From Phycisphaerales bacterium (GTDB lineage: Bacteria; Planctomycetota; Phycisphaerae; Tepidisphaerales; Tepidisphaeraceae), in NCBI GenBank assembly GCA_028288905.1, contig JAQGHJ010000203.1, positions 1 through 5,419 of the forward strand: a stretch of 5,419 nucleotides of DNA. Reading direction: 5' to 3'. The notes under the pieces were generated by a model that was not told the DNA's origin, did not search any database, and worked only from the letters and a program-made list of their open reading frames with translations. Positions 1-5,419 of this stretch are shown piece after piece. Both the position numbers and the translations under genes were made by a program. Position 1 is the first letter of the stretch, and every line of letters starts with the position of its first letter.

Positions 1-98
1 TCGCTGCGCTCTTAGTCTATGGCTCGGCGTGCCGATCCGTCGTCACGGGGTACCGCGACCACGGGCTGGAAGCACCGTGCCACGGCAAAGGCGAACCA
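1..98. other. Flank downstream of the permease, no supported gene
   Basis: This short flank lies between the window edge and the stop codon of the minus-strand permease. I find no convincing start codon with a family-like protein on either strand. On the plus strand, frame 1 hits a stop at 13-15, so at most four codons of a gene entering from the left could end there. A third gene of the metal-transport operon, such as a solute-binding protein, could lie beyond the edge, but nothing here shows it. Confidence 0.4.
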
Positions 99-938
99 CT
101 ACGCTCGTCGCACCCGCTTGACGACGAACACCACCACAAACGCCCCGAACAAGAGCAGCACGATCGCCGGGCCGGTGGTCAGGTAGGGCACCTTCGTGCT
201 TGCCAGCACGCCGACGACGGCGGCGACCAAGCCTAGAGCGACTGCTCCACCGACCGCCACGCTCAGCTTGCGGCTTAGCGCCAAACTCGTTGCACCGGGC
301 AGCACGAGCAGGGCGGTGACGAGGATCGACCCGACGACCCGGGTGCCGACGACGATCGTGGCCGTCACGAGCAGGATCAGCAGGTAGTGGACGAACCCGG
401 CCCGGACCCCGCCCGCCTCGGCCGTCGCCGGGTCGAAGCAGTACGCCAGGATCTCTTTGCCCAGCAGCGCGACCGTCGCGACGACGGCGGCCGACACGAG
501 CACGGCGGCGGCCGCGAACGCCGGGTCGGCCTGCCCGGGGTCCCCGAAGAAGAACGCGTTCCACCCGGCCGGCTGGGCGTGCCGGTGGGCGACGTACGCC
601 TCCCGGGCCACAAATCCCCACGCGACCGACGCGACCATGAAGATGCCGATCGCCGTGTCGCTCCCGGCCCGCCCGCCGCGGGTGACGGCCCCGATCCCCA
701 CCGCCGTCAGCCCCGCGAACACGACGACCCCGCAGTACGGCAGCCACTGCATCTCCGGCCCGTCGAGCGCCGGGAACAGCAGGGCGAGCAGCCACGCCGT
801 CCCCGCCCCGCCGAACCCGCTGTGCGCGATCCCCTCCCCGATGAACGCCCACCGCCGGGCGACGACGAACACGCTCAGCGTCGCGCACGCGACGGCCAGG
901 GCGGCGGCGGTCAACAACGTAGTGGTCAAAGGGGACAT
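99..938 (-). CDS. Metal ABC transporter permease (ABC-3 family, Zn/Mn type)
   Basis: This is the membrane subunit of a manganese/zinc-type ABC importer (ZnuB/MntB/TroC family), 279 residues, the usual family length. It would form the metal channel in the inner membrane and couple to the ATPase encoded just upstream. The protein is strongly hydrophobic, with about eight or nine membrane segments (roughly residues 8-26, 40-58, 63-84, 92-110, 137-158, 182-200, 202-220, 225-245, 254-274) and a basic tail (KRVRRA). Family landmarks are GEGIAHSGFGGAG near residues 34-46, matching the conserved GDALSHA-type segment; FDPATAEAGG near 168-177, typical of the loop before the later helices; and RVVGSILVTALLVLPGAT near 199-216. 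The ATG at 936-938 places the N-terminus as in relatives. The bases before it are pyrimidine-rich, without a Shine-Dalgarno. The stop is TAG. Zinc versus manganese cannot be decided from sequence. Confidence 0.93.
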   Translation of the reverse strand: MSPLTTTLLTAAALAVACATLSVFVVARRWAFIGEGIAHSGFGGAGTAWLLALLFPALDGPEMQWLPYCGVVVFAGLTAVGIGAVTRGGRAGSDTAIGIFMVASVAWGFVAREAYVAHRHAQPAGWNAFFFGDPGQADPAFAAAAVLVSAAVVATVALLGKEILAYCFDPATAEAGGVRAGFVHYLLILLVTATIVVGTRVVGSILVTALLVLPGATSLALSRKLSVAVGGAVALGLVAAVVGVLASTKVPYLTTGPAIVLLLFGAFVVVFVVKRVRRA

Positions 939-1249
939 GGAGAAGAGGAAGGCGGTGGGAGGAACGCGAACGTCGAATCGAAATCTGAAGGGAGGGCGGC
1001 GAGTTCCGACGGTGGATGGTGGAGCGTTTGACGACGGGCGGTCGCGAGTGGATCGGGTGGTCGAGAAGTCTCTTATAGCGGCAGCCCGCAGGGCTGGGCG
1101 TCCGGGGGGCGCAGCAGGTCAGGCACCGTCCCGCCGCGAAGGACCACCCGACACCCAGCCCTGCGGGCCGCCGCTAAAAGGGGCAAGCAGATCGCAACTA
1201 CTACAGTCGGTATTCAACATCCCACCCCCGACAATCGACGCTCGTGAAC
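939..1249. other. Gap between ATPase and permease genes
   Basis: These 311 bases separate two genes that normally overlap or nearly touch in metal-ABC operons. The centre is occupied by a long inverted repeat, listed separately. The remaining stretches, about 939-1067 and 1185-1249, show no convincing protein gene, tRNA or clear promoter. The strand sense of both neighbours is minus, so a single transcript would have to cross the repeat unless the permease has its own promoter here. Confidence 0.6.
1068..1184. repeat. Long imperfect inverted repeat, REP/MITE-like element or large hairpin
   Basis: The arms 1076-1102 and 1150-1176 are reverse complements at 25 of 27 positions; the two mismatches are 1083/1169 and 1099/1153. 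Weaker pairing continues outward to about 1068/1184 (with two G-T pairs and one A-A mismatch) and partly inward. The arms share the core CCCAGCCCTGCGGG and enclose about 47 bases. Ends read TAGCGGC on the left and GCCGCTA on the right. I see no transposase gene and no clear target-site duplication. As RNA it could form a very stable stem between the ATPase and permease reading frames. It may be one copy of a dispersed non-autonomous palindromic family, which is inference, since only one copy is present in this window. Confidence 0.8.
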
Positions 1250-2059
1250 TCACATCGCCAGCCGGGCGGCAAGGCGGTCGGGCTGTTCGGTCCGGGCCCC
1301 GTGGGTACACACGTGCCCGTCGCGGATGCCCATCGCCTCCAGGTCGCAGGCGAACATTCGGTACACCAGCTCGGCCGGCAGCCGGCCGGGGACGTCGTGG
1401 TAGTGCAGCGACCCGTTCAGGCACGCGATCCGGTCGGCGATCGCGGTGACGGCCCGCAGGTCGTGGCTGACGAAGACGACCGTCAATTTCAGCTCGGTCT
1501 TGAGTTCGCCGACGAACTCGATGAACCGCTGCTGCCCGGCCTGGTCGATGCCGACCGTCGGCTCGTCCAGCAGCAGCAGCCGGGGGCGGGGGGCGAGCGC
1601 CCGCGCGATGAACGCCCGCTGGACCTGCCCGCCGGAGAGGGACCCGATCGGTCGGTCCGCCCGGTCCGCCAGCCCGACCCGCTCCAGCAGGTGGTCGCAG
1701 AACGCCAGGTCGTCGGCCGACGGGCGGCGGAGCAGCCCGGCCTTGCCGGCCAGCCCCATCCGCACGACCTGTCGGACGCTCGCCGGGAACCCGGCCGGTG
1801 CCCGCGGCCGCTGCGGCAGGTACCCGACCAAGTCCCCGCGCCGGACGGCCTGCCGCGGAGGCAGCCCGCCGATCCGGACCTGCCCCGCCCCGGGCTCCAA
1901 CAGCCCGAGCAGCACTTTCATGAGCGTCGTCTTGCCGCCGCCGTTGGGGCCGATGAGACCAAGCGCCGTCCCTGGGCGGACGGACAGGTCGATGTCCCTG
2001 AGCACGGCCTGCGAGCCGTACGCGAACGAGACGCCGCGGATGTCGACGAGAGGGTCCAT
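1250..2059 (-). CDS. Metal ABC transporter ATP-binding protein (Zn/Mn type)
   Basis: This is the cytoplasmic ATPase that powers metal uptake together with the downstream permease (ZnuC/MntA/TroB family). From the chosen start it is 269 residues. Visible motifs are Walker A GPNGGGKTT (37-45), Q-loop Gln in YLPQ (Q83), signature LSGGQ (141-145), Walker B LLLLDE (161-166) with catalytic Glu166, and the switch His in SHD (H199). All key residues are intact. The segment IACLNGSLHYHD after the H-loop is typical of the zinc/manganese branch. The tail carries CDLEAMGIRDGHVCTHG, with Cys238, His249, Cys251 and His253, in place of the His-rich tails of some relatives. The frame stays open to an ATG at 2129-2131 (293 residues), but the extra 24 residues are basic and unlike the family, so the ATG at 2057-2059, giving MDPLVDIRGVSFAYG, is preferred. 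No Shine-Dalgarno is seen. Stop TGA. Confidence 0.93.
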   Translation of the reverse strand: MDPLVDIRGVSFAYGSQAVLRDIDLSVRPGTALGLIGPNGGGKTTLMKVLLGLLEPGAGQVRIGGLPPRQAVRRGDLVGYLPQRPRAPAGFPASVRQVVRMGLAGKAGLLRRPSADDLAFCDHLLERVGLADRADRPIGSLSGGQVQRAFIARALAPRPRLLLLDEPTVGIDQAGQQRFIEFVGELKTELKLTVVFVSHDLRAVTAIADRIACLNGSLHYHDVPGRLPAELVYRMFACDLEAMGIRDGHVCTHGARTEQPDRLAARLAM

Positions 2060-2479
2060 GAGCTGCAACCAAGCGTGCCGGCGTCGGTCGTGCGAACGGG
2101 TCATCGTATGCCCGCTGATGCCCTCACGCAATCGAATTGCAGGTAGATCAAAGGCGGGGCCACGGCGTCATTCCGACAGGCATCGAGTTGATTCTGGGGG
2201 GACTGCTCGCGGCCGCCGGGGAAATCGGAGGGGCCGCCTTACTCTATTAAAAATCGAAAGTTGTGACGTGAACGCCAATGACAGTGATGTAGCTGATGAC
2301 GTCGGGGAAAAGTATCCTTCCCGCTCGCGTCCGGAATTGGTATGATTCGCCTGCAAAATTCATGCCCTTGGCTTGGCCGTTCCCGCATTGTCAAGGTTGA
2401 AAGTCTTTTGGCTGCCCGAGCACCGCGGCGACCCTGAGCCGGAGACGTGCGGTGCCACGGGCACAAGCTTGGAACAGGT
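2060..2479. promoter_or_regulatory. Divergent intergenic region between the metal-ABC ATPase and rpoN
   Basis: This 420-base stretch must hold promoters for both directions. It is AT-richer than the surroundings, mainly 2240-2410. A weak minus-strand sigma-70-like candidate has TTCACG (plus positions 2267-2272) and TAATAG (2244-2249) with a 17-base spacer. A plus-strand candidate -10, TATGAT at 2341-2346, has only a poor -35 (TTCCCG, 2318-2323). Two TGACGT hexamers start 33 bases apart (2264-2269, 2297-2302). No sigma-54 site of the TGGCAC-N5-TTGC type is seen. No protein gene here is convincing. The promoter assignments are guesses from consensus matching. Confidence 0.35.
2128..2140. promoter_or_regulatory. 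Short palindrome, possible operator upstream of the metal-ABC ATPase
   Basis: GCAATCGAATTGC has perfect 5-base arms around a 3-base centre and lies about 70 bases upstream of the preferred ATPase start. It is AT-richer than its context. Metal-uptake operons are usually controlled by Zur, MntR or Fur-type repressors binding palindromes near the promoter, so this is a possible site. It does not match the classic Zur or Fur consensus. If translation started at 2131 the palindrome would overlap that start. Confidence 0.2.
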
Positions 2480-3985
2480 ATGCAGTTAGGCCAATCGTTG
2501 TCCATGCGGCCGGAGATGCGTCAGCTGCTGACGCCCCGGATGATCCAGAGCATGGAGATCCTGCAGCTGCCGCTCGCCCTGCTCGAAGAGCGAATCGAGC
2601 AGGAGATGCAGGTGAACCCGGTCCTGGAGCTGAACGAGGGGGAAAACGAGCCGATCGCCATCCTCGACCAGCTCGACGCCCGACCGGAGCGGTCGGAGGG
2701 CGAAGAGCTGCTCGTCGTGAAGGAGGACGGGCAGGCGGCCGACTTCGACCGGCTCGAGCGGATCAGCGAGTACCTGGAGAACGAGGAGTCGTCGGACAAG
2801 GGGTCGGACTTCCGCCAAGCCAGCCAATTTGACGGCGAGCGGGACAAAAAGATGGACGCGATGGCCAACACGGCCTCGCGGTCCATCAACCTGCAAGAGC
2901 ACCTGATGGGGGAGTGGGCGTTCGTCGACTGCTCGCCGGAGGTCCGCAAGGCCGGCGAGGCGATCATCAACTACATCGACCCCGAGGGGTACCTGCGGAC
3001 CGACCTGGAGGCGATCCGGGCCGAGTCGAAGGTGCCGCTGTCGCCCGAGGCGATGACGGCCGCCCTAACGCTCGTCCAGACGCTGGAGCCGAGCGGGGTT
3101 GGCGCGCGGAACCTGAGCGAGTGCCTGCTGATCCAGCTGCGGGTGATCGAGGAGGACCCGGAGCTGGCGGCCGGGCACAACTTCGAGCTGGAGCGGGCGC
3201 TGATCCGGGACCACTTCAAGGACCTGGAGATGAACCGGTACCCGCAGATCAGCAAGCGGCTCGGCCGGCCGATCGAGGACATCAAGGCGGCCGTCCACCG
3301 GCTCGGGCGGCTGAACCCGTACCCGGGCAAGCAGATCGGCGGCGAGGACGCCCCGCCGATCATCCCGGACGCGACGATCTACTTCGACGAGGAGACCGGG
3401 CGGTACGAGATCGAGATGGCCCGGGACCCGTCGGAGAACCTGAGCATCTCGGCGATGTACCGCAAGTGGGTCAAGGACCGCAGCCAGGACAAGAAGACCC
3501 GCGAGTTCCTGGCGAACAACGTCCGCAACGCCCGGTGGCTGATCGAGAGCATCGAGCAGCGCAAGAGCACGATCCACCGGGTGATCCGGGCGGTCGTCGA
3601 CGCCCAGACGGAGTTCTTCGAGAAGGGCCCGGAGTTCATGCGGCCGCTGCCGATGATCGGCGTCGCCGACCAGCTCGGGATCCACGTCGCGACCGTCAGC
3701 CGGGCCGTGAGCAAGAAGTGGATCCAGAGCCCGCGGGGCGTGTTCCCGCTCCGGCAGTTCTTCAGCCAGGGGACGACGAGCGAGGAGGGCGAGGACATGG
3801 CCTGGGGGGCCGTCCAGGAGAAGCTCCGGATGATCATCGCCGAGGAGGACAAGAGCAACCCGCTGAACGACGACGAGATCGTCGAGAAGCTCAAGGCCCA
3901 GGGCATCGAGATCGCCCGCCGGACGGTCGCAAAGTACCGGAAGAACCAGAACATCCCGACGGCCCGGCAGCGGCGGGTGTACTGA
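2480..3985 (+). CDS. rpoN: RNA polymerase sigma-54 factor
   Basis: Sigma-54 binds core RNA polymerase and directs it to -24/-12 promoters, where opening needs an AAA+ enhancer-binding activator. The product is 501 residues, slightly longer than E. coli RpoN (477). Region I (about 1-50) carries LTPRMIQSMEILQLP and NPVLE, the activator-responsive segment. An acidic region II follows (about 50-130). The core-binding region III starts near 130, with NYIDPEGYL and LEPSGVGARNLSECLLIQL. The helix-turn-helix is at about 395-415 (VADQLGIHVATVSRAVSKKW), followed by SPRGVFPLRQFFSQG. The RpoN box ARRTVAKYR is at 479-487, 15 residues from the end. All diagnostic parts are present, so it should be functional. 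The ATG at 2480 is chosen because MQLGQSLSMRPEM matches family N-termini and a weak GGAACAGG precedes it. A GTG at 2447 would add 11 unlike residues. The divergent neighbour is a metal-ABC ATPase, not lptB. Stop TGA. Confidence 0.97.
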   Translation: MQLGQSLSMRPEMRQLLTPRMIQSMEILQLPLALLEERIEQEMQVNPVLELNEGENEPIAILDQLDARPERSEGEELLVVKEDGQAADFDRLERISEYLENEESSDKGSDFRQASQFDGERDKKMDAMANTASRSINLQEHLMGEWAFVDCSPEVRKAGEAIINYIDPEGYLRTDLEAIRAESKVPLSPEAMTAALTLVQTLEPSGVGARNLSECLLIQLRVIEEDPELAAGHNFELERALIRDHFKDLEMNRYPQISKRLGRPIEDIKAAVHRLGRLNPYPGKQIGGEDAPPIIPDATIYFDEETGRYEIEMARDPSENLSISAMYRKWVKDRSQDKKTREFLANNVRNARWLIESIEQRKSTIHRVIRAVVDAQTEFFEKGPEFMRPLPMIGVADQLGIHVATVSRAVSKKWIQSPRGVFPLRQFFSQGTTSEEGEDMAWGAVQEKLRMIIAEEDKSNPLNDDEIVEKLKAQGIEIARRTVAKYRKNQNIPTARQRRVY

Positions 3986-4014
3986 CACCGGTGGGCGGGA
4001 CAGGGGCCGCGCCC

Positions 4015-4059
4015 ACGGGGCACGCCCCGGGATGGGGGCCACAAATGCCGGTGCCCCGT
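4015..4059. terminator. GC-rich inverted repeats after rpoN, possible terminator
   Basis: Thirty bases beyond the rpoN stop, ACGGGGCAC (4015-4023) pairs perfectly with GTGCCCCGT (4051-4059). A smaller alternative stem, CGGGG (4016-4020) with CCCCG (4025-4029) around a 4-base loop, lies inside and would compete with it. No run of T follows, so this is not a classic intrinsic terminator. It may still mark the 3' end of the rpoN transcript. In such GC-rich DNA, chance stems are common. Confidence 0.3.
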
Positions 4060-4224
4060 CGACGCGGCCTGACCGCCTCCGCGGCCAGGATCGGGGTCAC
4101 CCAGCCCGGGCAGACCGTTGGGTGACAACGGCTAGGTTCGCACCGGAACGGCGGGAGGGGTGGAACGACCGCGTCAATCCCAACTTTCGTCCACCTCGCC
4201 AGCCTGACCGTTCCGGCCGCCCCG

Positions 4225-5419
4225 GTGCCGGATCTTCGCGCAGGACCGCCGCTGTCACCCGCCGCGTACGCCGACGTCCGCACCGCGAGGGTGCTCGGCG
4301 CGTGCAAGTGGGATCCGCAAATCGGCGACGCATCCACGCTCGCCCGGTTCCCGCTGCTGCTGACCCGCCAGGCGTGGCGGCGGCTTGCCGGCCACGCCGA
4401 GGCGCTGGCCGCCGAGGCCCGGGCCGCTACCGATGAGTTGCTGGCCCGGCCGGACCTGCTCGCCCGGCTCGGGGTCGGCCGCCGGCTGCGGTCGGCCCTG
4501 CGAACTTGGGGCGGCGGCGCGGCCGCTGGCCGATCGCCACTCGCCGCGGTGGGTACGACGGCCGCCCCGTGGGTGATCCGGTTCGACTTCCACTGGACGA
4601 CGGGCGCCTCGGCCACGGGCGGGTGGCAGGTGTCCGAGGCGAACGCCGACGTGCCCGGCGGGTACGCCGAGGCAGCCGCGCTGCCCGCCCTCGTCGCGCC
4701 GCACATCCCCGGGTTCGAGCCGGTCGGCGACCCGGCAGCCGCGCTGGTGCGCACGCTGGCGGCTTCGATCGGCGGCGGTGCGTCGGACGGCGGCCGGCCG
4801 GTCGCGCTCCTCGCGGCCCCGGGCTACCTCGAAGACCAACAGGTCGTGAGCTACCTGGCCGCCCGCCTTCGCGCCACCGGCCGGCCGGCCGTCGTCGCCG
4901 GGGCGGGTCAGATCCGTGTTGGCCGCCGGGGCGCCGCCGAACTGCTCGATCCCGTCGGCCCGCCGCGGCCGCTGGCGGGCGTCGTGCGGTTCGTGCAGGC
5001 CGAGTGGCTGCCGCGGCTGGTGCGGCCGGACGTGCTGAACACCCTGCTCGGCCCGGGCCCGACGCCGGTCGCGAACCCTGGGATCGGTGCCGTCGTCGAG
5101 AGCAAGCGGTTCCCGCTCGCTTGGCCCGCCCTGCGGACGCCGCTCGACGCCTGGCGGGCCTTGCTGCCCGAGACCCGCGACCCGCGGGGGCGCCTGCCGG
5201 GCGACCCGGACGGGTGGCTGCTCAAAGGAACGTTCTCCAACACGGGCGATGCTGTCGTCAACCGCCAGTGGACGACGGCCGGGGCATGGCGGCGGGCTCG
5301 TTGGACCGCCCGGCTCCGTCCGCTGGCGTGGGCGGCCCAGCGGCGGTTCGAAGCCCGGATGATCCCGACGCCCGACGGGCCGCGGCACGCTTGCGTCGGC
5401 GTCTACACGGTCGACGGGC
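4225..5419 (+). CDS. Glutathionylspermidine synthase-like preATP-grasp/ATP-grasp protein, 3' end outside window
   Basis: About 398 codons are present and the gene runs off the right edge. The protein resembles the glutathionylspermidine-synthase-like superfamily, whose characterised members use ATP to join a carboxylate to an amine. Residues (from the chosen start): CKWDPQIGD at 27-35; DFHWTT at 121-126; SEANADVPGGYAEA at 137-150, the hallmark of the preATP-grasp part (usually SE.NSDVPGG..EA); ESKRFPLAWPAL from 292; LPETRDP at 314-320; WLLKGTFSNTGDAVV with Lys334, a likely ATP-grasp nucleotide-binding lysine. No fused amidase domain is seen in the visible part, unlike E. coli Gss. The frame is open from 4126 and has no ATG before the conserved region. 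GTG at 4225 is the best start, giving a product beginning about 12 residues before AAYADV, but it lacks a Shine-Dalgarno and is uncertain. The true substrate is unknown. Confidence 0.8.
   Translation, partial: MPDLRAGPPLSPAAYADVRTARVLGACKWDPQIGDASTLARFPLLLTRQAWRRLAGHAEALAAEARAATDELLARPDLLARLGVGRRLRSALRTWGGGAAAGRSPLAAVGTTAAPWVIRFDFHWTTGASATGGWQVSEANADVPGGYAEAAALPALVAPHIPGFEPVGDPAAALVRTLAASIGGGASDGGRPVALLAAPGYLEDQQVVSYLAARLRATGRPAVVAGAGQIRVGRRGAAELLDPVGPPRPLAGVVRFVQAEWLPRLVRPDVLNTLLGPGPTPVANPGIGAVVESKRFPLAWPALRTPLDAWRALLPETRDPRGRLPGDPDGWLLKGTFSNTGDAVVNRQWTTAGAWRRARWTARLRPLAWAAQRRFEARMIPTPDGPRHACVGVYTVDG

Noticed and set aside
1068..1184. CRISPR repeat or intrinsic terminator interpretation of the palindrome
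   Set aside because: There is only one inverted pair with no direct-repeat periodicity or spacers, and no T-run follows the stem on the minus strand, so neither fits.
457..1449. Long plus-strand open frame (330 codons) opposite the permease
   Set aside because: It is antisense to a clear membrane permease, crosses the inverted repeat and the end of the ATPase gene, and its low-complexity Ala/Pro/Arg composition is typical of shadow frames in GC-rich DNA.
1244..2146. Plus-strand open frame opposite the ABC ATPase
   Set aside because: The minus-strand frame has every ABC ATPase motif in order; the plus-strand product is rich in Arg, Gln and Pro with no family features.
2168..2356. Possible 62-residue minus-strand protein in the divergent intergenic region
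   Set aside because: No Shine-Dalgarno, no recognisable motif, and it sits in AT-richer promoter-like DNA; nothing supports translation.
2365..2400. TTGGCTTGGCCG stretch as a sigma-54 promoter for autoregulation of rpoN
   Set aside because: It lacks the required GG/GC pair at -24/-12 spacing with the TGGCAC and TTGC elements.
2914..4125. Second plus-strand frame overlapping rpoN
   Set aside because: It overlaps the sigma-54 gene in another frame and gives a repetitive Gly/Arg/Pro protein without recognisable domains.
4032..4436. 134-residue plus-strand frame starting in the gap after rpoN
   Set aside because: It overlaps the ligase-like gene in another frame and is Arg/Pro-rich without family features.
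4255..5388. Minus-strand open frame of 377 codons opposite the ligase-like gene
   Set aside because: The plus-strand frame carries conserved preATP-grasp motifs across the whole stretch, while the minus-strand product is Arg/Pro/Gly-rich noise.

Overview
The window is a high-GC bacterial segment (strong G/C preference at third codon positions, AT-richer only in one intergenic stretch) with four recognisable protein genes. GC-rich coding, almost no Shine-Dalgarno sequences, and the particular versions of the sigma-54 factor and metal-ABC proteins suggest a planctomycete of the Gemmata/Fimbriiglobus kind. That is a judgement from remembered family sequences, not a search result.

Left part, minus strand, read right to left: an ABC ATPase (start best placed at 2059, end 1250), a 311-base gap, then an integral-membrane ABC permease (938 to 99). 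Both belong to the zinc/manganese (ZnuBC/MntAB/TroBC) importer group. No solute-binding protein gene is visible. The gap holds a long imperfect inverted repeat (about 1068-1184) that looks like a REP/MITE-type insertion or a large intercistronic hairpin. Bases 1-98 lie downstream of the permease and hold no gene I can support.

Centre: a 420-base divergent intergenic region (2060-2479), AT-richer than its surroundings, from which the ATPase is read leftwards and rpoN (sigma-54, 2480-3985) rightwards. The rpoN product is full length, with region I, acidic region II, helix-turn-helix and RpoN box. It is not beside the partners common elsewhere (lptB, hpf/raiA, ptsN); its ABC neighbour is a metal importer, divergently read.

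Right part: a 239-base gap with GC-rich inverted repeats after the rpoN stop, then a plus-strand gene from about 4225 that runs off the window. It encodes a protein of the glutathionylspermidine-synthase-like (preATP-grasp/ATP-grasp) superfamily. Its exact substrates are unknown.

The three units need not act together. The two ABC genes form one uptake system, rpoN is a global transcription factor, and the last gene is probably an ATP-dependent amide ligase. I see no clear evidence of a wholly new system. The most unusual items are the palindromic element splitting the ABC pair and the incomplete ligase-like gene.
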